A stretch of DNA of 64,000 bases from Melanopsichium pennsylvanicum. Taxonomy: Eukaryota; Basidiomycota; Ustilaginomycetes; Ustilaginales. The position numbers were made by a program, and so were the translations under genes. The stretch spans positions 310,001 to 374,000 of the forward strand of contig OAPG01000017.1 in assembly GCA_900208305.1 (NCBI GenBank), given 5' to 3'. Numbering within the stretch: position 1 is the first letter of the stretch; every line of letters begins with the position of its first letter. Positions 42,339-51,942 of this stretch are shown here, one piece after another. A model generated the notes under the pieces. That model searched no databases, was not told the origin of the DNA, and saw only the letters and a list, made by a program, of their open reading frames with translations.

Positions 42339-44753
42339 ATGAGCCTCTCTGAACTGGCTGCAGAAAGGCTTTGCCGTTGCCTGTCCGAGCTTATTCCAGG
42401 TCTTCTCGCCACCTTGTCCGACATTCGAGGTGCGCAACCGCAAAAGCTTCTACCCTTCAACCAGATCCTTGATGCAGTCAAGCCTCTTGTAGACTCAACA
42501 AATGTCAAGGACGCCTTTGGAATCACGCCTGCTCTCGCCAATGCCGACAAAGATGGACAAGAGGTGCGCATCCGCAACCTCTGCCTCGAGATCACCAATA
42601 ATGAACTTCGCAAAGTCGTACTCGAAGATCCATCAGCTTTGAAACCCGGCCAAGATAGAGATTTCGACAATAAGATCCTGCGAAACAAGCTTACATCAAC
42701 CTTCGACCGTCTTGATGCCATCCTCGCTCTTTCCCTCCTCGAGCTTGTCGACCCGACTTTACCGCTGTCTTTGGTAGAAGAGCTCATCGAAAGTCAGCCA
42801 ATTGCGACATGCTCTCGATTGTTCGAATATACCGAATTGCGCGTCAAACCTCTCACGATTGGTCTTCACCCCACAAGAGGCAAAGGCCTTGTCCTTTTAC
42901 GCACATGCAATGAGCTGCTGAAACGTTTATCCAAGCCCTCGCAACAACACACAGTGTTCGCAGGCCGTATCCTCAGCTTGCTCGCCAAGGTCTTCCCGCT
43001 CGGCGAGAGGAGTGGCGTCAATCTACGCGGAGACTTCAACGTCGAGAACAAGTTTTACATCGAAGAGAATACGGAGGACATCGAGAACGGGGTCGACGAG
43101 AGCGGCGACAAAGACGAAAGGGACCAGATCTTCAAGGTGGACTACGAGTTCTACGAGCTCTTTTGGAAGGTGCAAAGGTTCTTCTCAAATCCACCATTGC
43201 TGATGGGTGCTCCAGAATCCTCAAAATCTTTTACAAGAAGTGCAACGCCGGCAGATGCCGGAGACGTAGAGCATGTGAATACCGACGAAGATCCTGCTCT
43301 TGACGGGGCGAAGGGACCGATGGCAGAGCTGCGAATAAGCACTGCGAAGATTCTCAAGCTGTTTGGCGCGGTGACAAAGCGTGAGAAGGAGCTTGCTGGA
43401 GCTACAAGCGCAGAAGAGGCCAAGCTCGGTGGAAAGAAAGGCGAGAGCACCATCTCGCTAATGGGGCCGGGAGGCACTTCCCCCTCATCCAACAAACGAG
43501 CCAGTGGCCGTGAGAACGCAGGACCATTTACAGGTTTCCTTGTGGGCCAGTCGATAGGCGAGACAAACGACGAGGTCTCCAGGAAACGTAGCCGACCCGA
43601 CATCGTCGATGGCGTCAAGACGACGAACGACGTTGGTGTGGTCGATGAGGACGAGCCGGGGTCTGGAGAAGTGGCTTTAGCCAACGGCGGCCACTTTTTC
43701 CCGACATATCTAACGGGTCGTAAGCTCTTTGAGTACGAAATCAGGGACACATCTTTTCGCAAGCATATCCTTGTGCAATACCTTGTGCTATTCCAATACC
43801 TGTTGTCCTTTACACCAGCAGCCAAAGAAAGCTGGAAAGACTGGAAAAACAAAACCCTTCAAGCGCTCTTCACTCTTTCAGACGCTGAAGAGCGCTGGAT
43901 TCGATCTACCTGGCGGGAAATCCAAGCATTGATCCGCGAGATCCAGCCCGACGGACGCCTCTTTCTTGACTCTGTCCTCGAAGTATTGAAACGCGAAGCC
44001 AACTGGATCAGGTGGAAGACCGAATCGTGCCCATCCATCGAAAAGCCCCCTCTCACCCCTGACCAAATCTCCCGATTCGCATCGGCTCGCGCCTTGCTCC
44101 TGCGTAAACCAGAGCCGTATCCACACAAACTTGGCACAGCAGCACTGTCCGAGCTCTGGCAGGACGGTCTCAAACCGCCTGTGCCGGGCAATCGTCGAGT
44201 CGAAAATGAAGAAGGCGAGTACGTGACTGTCACGACGGACGGACTTGAGGAGCTAGAATTCTTGCCCCCTACACCCAGCCTCGAGCATTATCACAAGTCG
44301 ATCATGAGAGAGAAAATGAAGTTGGACTTGCGCAAGAAGCAGCTTGGGATCGATGCTGCGACGGAAGAACAGAAACTGAGCAAGGAGCAGAGGGAGAAAT
44401 TGGACAACGACGAGGGGATTCAGGCAACGGTAGAGACGATGCAAAGTTTAGCTTGGAGAGCGTTGAGGGTCGCTTCTCGTGATAACCTGCATTTGTTCGG
44501 AAAGGTGGATCGGCCGGAGAATATTGGGGGCTTGTTGAAAGCCATGGACGAAGAGCGGAACCCCAAGCCAAAAGCGGGGGCGCAATCAGAGGAGACACCA
44601 GTGGACGGCTGCGCTGTCAATAACGGAGAAAGTCAAAAAGAAGCACAAGAAAGCAACGAGAGACAAATGGTAGGGTTGTCTGCCACCGAATCGGCTGTTA
44701 CGATCGACGCGAAGGCAACAGCAGTCCAGGCCCCTGCGAAGCCTGCAGAGTAA
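42339..44753 (+). CDS. THO complex subunit 1 (Hpr1/THOC1)
   Basis: An 804-residue protein; the start chosen is the ATG of GGCATGAGCCTC, the first Met in the frame. The region from about 60 to 600 matches the efThoc1 family: LLRTCNELLKRLSKPSQQHT and FAGRILSLLAKVFPLGERSG, with FNVENKFYIEE and the later KHILVQYLVLFQYLLSF. It is followed by an acidic/Gln-rich C-terminal tail. THO couples transcription to mRNA packaging and, within TREX, to export, and it prevents R-loops. It is nuclear. No introns are evident. The gene is divergent to Y14, another mRNP component. Confidence 0.9.
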   Translation: MSLSELAAERLCRCLSELIPGLLATLSDIRGAQPQKLLPFNQILDAVKPLVDSTNVKDAFGITPALANADKDGQEVRIRNLCLEITNNELRKVVLEDPSALKPGQDRDFDNKILRNKLTSTFDRLDAILALSLLELVDPTLPLSLVEELIESQPIATCSRLFEYTELRVKPLTIGLHPTRGKGLVLLRTCNELLKRLSKPSQQHTVFAGRILSLLAKVFPLGERSGVNLRGDFNVENKFYIEENTEDIENGVDESGDKDERDQIFKVDYEFYELFWKVQRFFSNPPLLMGAPESSKSFTRSATPADAGDVEHVNTDEDPALDGAKGPMAELRISTAKILKLFGAVTKREKELAGATSAEEAKLGGKKGESTISLMGPGGTSPSSNKRASGRENAGPFTGFLVGQSIGETNDEVSRKRSRPDIVDGVKTTNDVGVVDEDEPGSGEVALANGGHFFPTYLTGRKLFEYEIRDTSFRKHILVQYLVLFQYLLSFTPAAKESWKDWKNKTLQALFTLSDAEERWIRSTWREIQALIREIQPDGRLFLDSVLEVLKREANWIRWKTESCPSIEKPPLTPDQISRFASARALLLRKPEPYPHKLGTAALSELWQDGLKPPVPGNRRVENEEGEYVTVTTDGLEELEFLPPTPSLEHYHKSIMREKMKLDLRKKQLGIDAATEEQKLSKEQREKLDNDEGIQATVETMQSLAWRALRVASRDNLHLFGKVDRPENIGGLLKAMDEERNPKPKAGAQSEETPVDGCAVNNGESQKEAQESNERQMVGLSATESAVTIDAKATAVQAPAKPAE

Positions 44754-45412
44754 TAAGACTGACAGCATTGAGAATCGTTCAAAATGTCATATCGCAAAAA
44801 ATCCCACTGTGGTTGGGCTAGAATCCCTCGGTGTGTGGTCATGCTTCTGTGCGATCGTGACACGGCGTCGGCAAGTAGGACCAAACATGCTGCAACACAT
44901 CGGCAAATGCATCTGCAGCTCAGGACCACGAGTTTTCAATTTGGCTCAGCGCAGTTGTCTCAATGGCAATCATATTGTACACACAGACCTGGGACCTTGG
45001 TATCATACCCCAGATAGCCTTCATAACATATCTGAGCTACTTTGACTTCTAGTTTGCAGTGTGTGCCAACTATGAGTTGCGAGTCGTGGTCAGGTGTTCT
45101 CAGCGATGTGTTCGTCCAGACCCAGCCAAGCTGAAATGGGTCCGATCCGGAATCGAGCTCAAGTCCTCCCATCCTTTGACCAATCCTGTTGCCAGAGCTA
45201 CTGGTGTAGACCGCCGTCGTGATCCTCGAGTTCGTCGCAATCCTTTGTGTCGGTGATCATGGTAGGATGCATGTCGTCATTCTTGACCGGATTGTAACTG
45301 TGACTTTCCCGACCAGGCTCGCGGTCCTTGACACAGCCGAGAAAAGCTGTGAATATACCCCCTAATTTGAAGACGGTCGAAGCGCCCTTGATCCAAATGG
45401 AAATGGAGCCCG
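44754..45412. other. Intergenic region without recognised gene
   Basis: Several overlapping short frames on both strands show no recognisable domain. It lies between the THOC1 stop and the decayed P-loop gene. I see nothing firm in it. Confidence 0.4.
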
Positions 45413-47716
45413 TCAGAGAGGTCTCATAAACACGTGGTGTTGAGTCTGGAGCCGCTTAGTCAACAAGGACGGTGAGCAGGCTGTGCTTGGTGAGGGGATG
45501 GCGCCAGGCATTTGCAGTATTCTCGGGCTGGCGAGGAGATGTTTAGCCCGAGTGTTGTCCCCTGACCGCGGTTGTTTCCGGTACTTGGCCCTCCATGCCA
45601 CATAGGACATTTGTCGACAGGCCGCGAGGTCATACTTCTTATTTCGTAATTTGTCCGCATCCTGGCTAGCAATTTTCTGCTGCGAGACAAATTTGTGTTC
45701 AAGGTCGCCAACAAACACGGGGATGATACCGTCAATACATGCTGTCTGTGTTTCATCTGAAGCGCCACTCTACGCTTCCAGCAGTACCAAAGATACTCGG
45801 GTGAGATTGGCGTGAGGTCATCAGGAACAAAATCGAAGTGTGTGTAAGCCAGAACTCCTGGCGATTGCTGAGAAGTGATGCCCAAAGCGGACGACCATAC
45901 AATTTGAGCAGATTGTCGCTCGCGACCTACGCTGCTGAATTTAGGCAAGGTAGCTCTGTTCGGAGCACATCGAATCCGGTTCAGACAAACATGGGCAGTG
46001 GTGCTGCTATGACATGTCGTAAGGAAGCTTCAACCTGCGGGTCCTGGGATACAAGGCTTGCTGCGCCACTGTTGGTGCTCAGCAGAACGAGCCAGAGGCA
46101 GCTGATCTTGCACGGCTGCTCAATCTCGAGGTCGCGCACGTAATTCCAAAGACGTCGAAGGCAGAACAATGCTGGAGAAGGCAGTTCTGCACATTCATCA
46201 TTGGCAACAAAGACAGGTGGGATACGATCATCTGAACAGCAACAGTATCCTTGAAGTTGACACATCTCTTGGCTGAGATTTAGAACTGGCTCCACGAGGT
46301 GCTGTTCGAAGATCTTATTGCTTTCAGGGCTAGCACGATCTGAAATCATGTCCTTGGCTTTTGCCAGAACCCGTTCGAAAAAAAGTTTACGGCGCTGCAC
46401 TATGTCATCTGAACTATAGTGGTCGAGCGGCTTGAGATAATTGGACTTGTTGTCTAGATCGATAGTCTGGAGATCTTTGGCGAGGATGAAGAACCAAGCA
46501 GTGATGAAGATGGCTACCCGCTCTTGAATGTTGACCTTCCTGACCTTCAAGTCAGTCAGGTCCAGGAAGCCGCGGAACTGACGGTCGGCTGAGGGATAAC
46601 CACTGCCGGCATCAGCGTCAGAGCGACGTACGCACATATAATCAGTGGCGCAATGCGTCCAAGTTGGAGCACCATGCGGGTCTTGCCGGTGCCACTTGAT
46701 TGCACGAGAGGAGCACCTTTGAAGTATGGCAAGAATTGAGCTGCGCCGGCCCTGAACAGGTCACAATTGACCTGCATGGTGAACCGAAGGAATCGTGTTG
46801 GTGCATCTCCATAAAATAGGCGGACGAGCTGCTTCTTGAGAGGGTGCTCGATCTCTTCCACATCAGTGTTTTCCACGATATTGTTGGGAGAGGCGGGAGC
46901 TTGAGTTGAAGTCAGAGTATAAAGGCGGTTGAGTATGTAACAAGCCGTCTCAATGTCAGACAGCCTAGGAACAAGTGTGCTGGTGGACAGAAGGGTTGCT
47001 CGAACAACTTTGACACATTCTTTGGAGGTCGTAACCTAGATACTGTCGAGGTGAGCTTGATGCTCTGCAAAACACCTGAACAGAGCCTGGATGAATACAG
47101 GCTTGTGTTGGGGATCCTCAACACAGGCTCTGGTCTCATCCCGAACTTCGGCCTATACCTCATATCTAAAGGTATCTGTTTCGCGTAAATGCAACTTTCA
47201 CAGCCTGTGGCGATTCGTCTTGGTGACGGGGTGGATTGGGAGAGAGGTCGGATTCTGTTGCTGAGCAGCCATGTTTATGTTTCGCGATGAGTGACAATGA
47301 GGGAATACGCATTGTACGAATCCGCTCAGACTGTGACAACGTTTCCCACCTGAAGACGGAGAAATAGTACAAGTCACGCGTAATGTTCCAGCCCCTGCGT
47401 CTGGGCAGACGCATGTTGGTATCATATTCCGATCCGTATCTCGGTTCAACTAGTCTCTTGTTTGGTGCGCTCAATTTCTTCTGCATGCCTTTCGTTTGAG
47501 TGTTTTACCCAGAGACAGTCGATTGATGAGCTCTTCATCGGAGATTTGGCTTTCATCGCCTTCGACAAGAACTTGACATCGGTGCCAAGAGAGGAGCGTG
47601 TCAGCGAGCCGCATGCTTTGTTGGAGGCACGAGCGGCATATCGGCTCGCGTCAGGCCTGATCCATTGCGATAGACACCGGCACACTGGATGTGCTGGCAT
47701 CTGTGAGGAGGTATAG
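45413..47716 (-). pseudogene. Decayed P-loop NTPase gene of a smut/basidiomycete-expanded family
   Basis: Coding-like sequence covers about 2.2 kb on the minus strand but is broken. In one frame, TAG codons interrupt at 47153-47155 and 47036-47038. It then reads through a P-loop (LVQSSGTGKTRMVLQL), then a one-base shift at about 46637-46641 leads into MCVRRSDADAGSGYPSAD and about 215 codons. That frame meets a TGA (45981-45983) and a TAG (45927-45929), continues with LLKLYGRPLWASLL, and shifts again near 45765 into FVGDLEHKFVSQQKIASQ. All four stops are one transition away from CAG or TGG. The SSGTGK P-loop followed by PL-x-CVRR and GRPLW motifs resembles large P-loop families of basidiomycetes that have been compared with Crinkler-type NTPases. 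That assignment is by motif only. A role is not inferred. Confidence 0.6.
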
Positions 47717-48131
47717 GCCCGAGTCTAACCTGAGTGTGTTCGAGATACGTGTCGACAGGGTGGGATGCACAAAAACAAAATATAACCAGTTAGTCAGCTC
47801 GCTCACGTGTCCTAGGTCTCAACCATAATCACGGTCTTTCCTCACCGTTCGTATCACTATCGTATCACTGTCAAGGAATAAAACTGCGTCTTACCAACCT
47901 AGTGCACGTTTGCTGCCGCGGCCGATCGCAAGCATGGATCAGATCAACATGCAAAGGCTTTCCTTCCACGACGGAGGCTTCTTCCAAGCATTGTCTTTCT
48001 GGCACGCTTCGATTGAACTTCAAACCCTCGTGCGCTGAAAAGCCATTGTACATGCAGCTACAAAGAGTGTTGAAGGTGAGATGCCGAGCTAATATGAATT
48101 GTCATGGTGGATGATCAAGTCGCACACCGCG
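47717..48131. other. Short intergenic stretch, nothing recognised
   Basis: These 415 bases lie between the upstream end of the decayed P-loop gene and a small membrane-protein gene. No coding, RNA or repeat feature is seen. Confidence 0.4.
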
Positions 48132-48731
48132 TTACTCTTGCTTGGCGGTGATCTTCTTTGCTTCGCGCTTCGCTTGCTTCTTCTGCTGTCTCCTGGATCC
48201 TCTAGGCGTATCTGCCTTGTCAGGCTTCGCCTCCCTGTCTTGAACCTCTCCTGTCGCCGCAACAGAAGTTCGGAAGGTACTGCTCGCCCACAGAATAGCA
48301 CAGACAGACGCAATCGCACTGAACCACACCACGTAACGCGGATCTGATCCCTCTGCGTAATACCCTGACCTCTTTTTAATGTCATTTTCGTACGTGATCT
48401 GAAGCATCGTGGCTGCCAGAAGCGACAGTGTCATTCCTAGCACCGGGTGTCCGGCGACACCGAGCTTTTTGTAGAAGGCATAATTGATGAGAGCGCCAAG
48501 CTCTTTGAAGGCGACAAGAAAGAAGGCGGCGAAAAAGGTTGTTGCGGCAAGAAGGTAGAATGATGGCATGACCGAGTCCTTGGGCCATTTTGGCTGGGCG
48601 AGCTGGAAGATCTGACCAGGCAAGAGGGTTTGTTGCGCTGCAGGAACGGTGGGGGCACCCGGAAGAAGGAGAAACTCGCGATAGTTCGCTGGGAACATCG
48701 GGATGCTTGTCGGCGGCGTGATTTCCAGCAT
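48132..48731 (-). CDS. Small three-helix membrane protein, unknown function
   Basis: A 199-residue protein starting at the ATG of ATGCTGGAAATC; the frame stays open a little upstream without an ATG, so an upstream exon is possible. It has a hydrophilic N-terminus, then three membrane segments (SFYLLAATTFFAAFFLVAF, HPVLGMTLSLLAATMLQ and YVVWFSAIASVCAILWASS). The tail is strongly basic (SRRQQKKQAKREAKK). No family is recognised. The lysine-rich tail fits cytosolic orientation of the C-terminus and perhaps an ER protein, but this is inference. A T-rich tract lies upstream. Confidence 0.6.
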   Translation of the reverse strand: MLEITPPTSIPMFPANYREFLLLPGAPTVPAAQQTLLPGQIFQLAQPKWPKDSVMPSFYLLAATTFFAAFFLVAFKELGALINYAFYKKLGVAGHPVLGMTLSLLAATMLQITYENDIKKRSGYYAEGSDPRYVVWFSAIASVCAILWASSTFRTSVAATGEVQDREAKPDKADTPRGSRRQQKKQAKREAKKITAKQE

Positions 48732-49163
48732 CCTTTCCAAAATTTTCCAGCGGCCGGAGCTGCAGAATATGTTTGTGCGATGTAAAATGTCACCAGTGTC
48801 CTACAGATGGAGAGGTGCGTACGACCTGAATAATGTTGCGATGAACAGAGTGTTTCTGAAAGCCGACGCTGATGTTCGGCATTTGGCTGTCCAACTTTAA
48901 GTCGTGCGAAAATCAACAAAGCTCTGGTCGCGTGCAGAGGATCGTCATCGCACCGCCTTTTCTTTTTTTTCTTTTTTTCTTTTTTTGGCCATGTGCCAAC
49001 AAAATTTCGCAGTTGAGGAACGAAAGCCGGACCCATCCCGAAGATCCGAACCCCGGATCACTTTTGTAGGCAAGCTTGATACTGAATCGAGCTATGGTAT
49101 TCTTCTTGTTCGATCATCAACACATCCTTCTGGTTCAGCATACCACTTGCAGCATTTTCAAAT
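48732..49163. promoter_or_regulatory. Divergent region with T-rich tract
   Basis: These 432 bases lie between the small membrane-protein gene and ribokinase. A run of T with a few interrupting C and G bases spans about 48959-48986. No gene is present. Confidence 0.5.
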
Positions 49164-50249
49164 ATGACCTCTTCCGATGTCGGCCCGTCTCGACCCTTCT
49201 GCCTCGTGAAGTCCTCCATCAACATCGACGAGACCTTCCTCGTTCCACACATCGTACGACCAGGCGAAACTATTTCCTCTTCCGGCCTGGTCTCGCGCCC
49301 TGGAGGCAAAGGTGCCAATGTCTCAGCCGCGATCGCCCTTGCCGGAGCTCAGGTCTCGCTCTCTGGCGCGGTGGGTAAAGATGCAACGTGGCCCATCGAC
49401 GAGCTCAAGTCGCGCAAGGTCATCATCGATGATGTAGAGGTCCTAGACGGCATTCCGACTGGTCGAGCATTCATTCAGATCGCCGAAGATGGTGAGAATA
49501 GCATTGTGCTTCTTAAAGGAGCCAACTTTTCTACCGACAGCAAGTCGGCCGATCCTTCCAAGACTTGGAGCGCTAACTCAGCGAGAAAGATCACACACCT
49601 AGTGCTGCAAAACGAGATCCCACTCGAGACTACTATCGCTTTCCTCAAGCATGCCAAATCGGATCAGGTCGGCAATCATGTTACTGTGATCTTCAACCCT
49701 TCGCCAATGCTGAACGAGCAGGAGGTCATGAATTTCCCTTGGAAAAGTATCGACGTACTGGTCGTTAATGAGGGGGAGAGCATCGACCTCCTTCGCGTGC
49801 TTCAACCTTCCGCCGCTTCATCACTTGAAACGCTTCCTGAAGGAGAGGACAAGTCAAAGAAGGTCCTGGAAACACTATCCGACGTTGAACGGCTGCGCAG
49901 CACAGCATGGATCGTTCTCACTCGCGGCAGCAAAGGCGTCATGGCTAATGTGCAACTCTCTGAAAATAAGGACAAGCGTAGCTTCTTCAGTGTCCCACCA
50001 TTCAAGCCGAAGCAAGTTTGCGACACCACGGGTGCAGGAGACACATTTGCGGGCAATTTGGTCGCAGCTTTAATGGGTCATAACGTGGATGCAAACGAGA
50101 GTCTGAACGACTCGGTCCGTCCGAAGACGGACAAGTTCATTCGGGAGGCAATGGAGTGGGCATCGAAAGCTGCGAGCTTGGCGTGTGAGAAGGAGGGGGC
50201 GATGCAGAGCATCCCCTCAGCCGAAGAGGTCAAGGCTCGCAGTTCGTGA
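49164..50249 (+). CDS. Ribokinase (PfkB family)
   Basis: Single exon, 361 residues. PfkB signatures are present: the N-terminal substrate region VSRPGGKGANVSAAIALAGA and the catalytic/anion-hole motif VCDTTGAGDTFAGNLVAAL with the general base Asp in GAGD. VLVVNEGESIDLL and STAWIVLTRGSKGV match the ribokinase fold between them. It phosphorylates D-ribose to ribose-5-phosphate in the cytosol. It is slightly longer than bacterial RbsK because of a charged loop (SLETLPEGEDKSKKVLE). The gene converges with aspartate aminotransferase. Confidence 0.9.
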   Translation: MTSSDVGPSRPFCLVKSSINIDETFLVPHIVRPGETISSSGLVSRPGGKGANVSAAIALAGAQVSLSGAVGKDATWPIDELKSRKVIIDDVEVLDGIPTGRAFIQIAEDGENSIVLLKGANFSTDSKSADPSKTWSANSARKITHLVLQNEIPLETTIAFLKHAKSDQVGNHVTVIFNPSPMLNEQEVMNFPWKSIDVLVVNEGESIDLLRVLQPSAASSLETLPEGEDKSKKVLETLSDVERLRSTAWIVLTRGSKGVMANVQLSENKDKRSFFSVPPFKPKQVCDTTGAGDTFAGNLVAALMGHNVDANESLNDSVRPKTDKFIREAMEWASKAASLACEKEGAMQSIPSAEEVKARSS

Positions 50250-50577
50250 TGAACTGGCTATAAATTGTAAGCCACCACTTGCATTACAGCTCAGTACAAG
50301 ATAGAGTTTCTCATCATGAGCTTCTGACCAGTTCAGCGCAGAGACAAATCAAAGCATGGTTTTTCTAACGATTCATCAGCCGCCATCTCTTCGATCCTCG
50401 AAATTGCCGGAGCTCTGAATCACAGAAATCACTCGATTGTAACCTACGTCACTCGATTAGATGGTGTCGAGCATATGGAACGGTTCTTGTGTCATGGAAC
50501 GAATGAAATTGCGAAACGGTTCGCATCATCAGTTGCAGTCTTGAAAGTATTCAAGCGCCGGTGGTGGCGGGACTGCT
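50250..50577. other. Convergent 3' region ribokinase / aspartate aminotransferase
   Basis: These 328 non-coding bases between two converging stops show no repeat or RNA gene. Confidence 0.5.
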
Positions 50578-51942
50578 TCACTTGTTCTCACGAACAACCT
50601 TGTCGATCCAGCTTGCGACATATTCGACATTGTGGGTCGTCAAACCGGCCATCGAGATACGCGAGTTGGCGGTCAAGTAGATGTGACCCTCCTCGAGCAA
50701 GCGCTTGCACTGGTTCGTGTTGAGACCAAGGAAAGTGAACATGCCGATTTGCTTGAGGATGTGATCCCAGTTGCCTGGTGTTTGGAATTTCTTTGTCAAC
50801 ATATCAAACAAGCTCTGTCGCATGGTGATGATGCGACCAGCCATCTCTTGGACGTCCTTCTGCCATTGCGCGAAGAGCGAAGGATCTGTGAGGATCATCT
50901 TGACCACACGAGCACCGAAAGCGGGAGGGTTGGAGATCTCGGAACGCTGAATGGCAGCAAGCTGGGAGAAGACAGCAGCGTTTTGTTCTGGGGTTGCCGA
51001 GACGACGTGGAGTGCACCTACACGCTCACCGTAAAGACCGGCGTTCTTGGCGAAACTCTGGCAGATGAGCAAGGGGATGCTCTTGCGGGAAACAAAGTGG
51101 CGAACGGCCCATGCGTCGCGGTCAAGGTCGCCGGAAGCGAAGCCCTGGTAGGCGCAGTCGAAGAAGGCAAAGTGACCTTTCTCAACAAAGATGTCGGCAA
51201 TCTGCTTCCACTGCTCCTGAGTTGGGTCGACACCGGTTGGGTTGTGGGCGCAGGCGTGTAGCAAGAAGACGCTCTGATTCTTGGCGGATTTTAATGTGTT
51301 GGTGAAGCCTTGAAAGTCGAGAGCGATGGTCTTGGCGTCGTAGTAAGGGTAGTCGACGGGTGTGATACCGACCGAATTAAAGATGGCCTTGTGATTGGCC
51401 CAGGTGGGATTTGAGATGTGGATCTGGCGGTCGACACCGAAGGCTTGGTACTGGTAGAATCTTTGGAGGAAGACGGCACCAAGGTGGTTAGCACCAGTAC
51501 CGGAGATGGTCTGAACCGAAGCTACGCGCTTCTCAGCGATGGCGGGAGAGTCGGCGCCGAGGAGGAGCTTAGCAGCAGCAGAGGTGAACTCGGCAAGACC
51601 GGTGATGAGAAGGTATTCGTGATCGACAGATTCGTCTGCGATGAGGTTCGCCTGAGCCTTCTTGACAGATGGAAGCACGTAAGGCTTACCATTATTGTCA
51701 CGGTATGCACCAACACCCAGATTGACCTTTTTGTCATAAGTGTCGGCCTTGTAGGAAGCAGTCAGCTTGAAGATACTGTTGCGGGCAAACAAGCAAGGCA
51801 GCACGCCATCAGAAAAAGTCAGAATTTGAGCAATGACAAGAGTTTATCGAGTGAGACAAGCATTTACTTACGCATCTTCGGGAGCCTGTGGGACAGCGCT
51901 CCACACAGCGAGAGCTGAAGAATTTTGAAGAGTGGAACCCAT
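50578..51942 (-). CDS. Aspartate aminotransferase, cytosolic form
   Basis: Two exons (51872-51942 and 50578-51775; donor GTAAGT, acceptor CGCAACAG) give 422 residues. The split codon joins APEDA to IFKLTASYKADTYDKKVNLG. Family motifs are present: VNLGVGAYRDNNGKPYVLP, CAHNPTGVDPTQEQW, and the PLP-binding lysine in ICQSFAKNAGLYGERVG. The enzyme interconverts aspartate/2-oxoglutarate and oxaloacetate/glutamate, as in the malate-aspartate shuttle. The 24-residue first-exon peptide is not a mitochondrial presequence, so this form should be cytosolic. A possible upstream alternative exon (52476-52542) would add a PTS2-like signal. Its splice target is an AG within the first coding exon. Confidence 0.93.

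Noticed and set aside
44784..45256. Overlapping frames on both strands between THOC1 and the P-loop remnant
   Set aside because: Several short frames of similar length on both strands and no domain; the coding strand cannot be decided.
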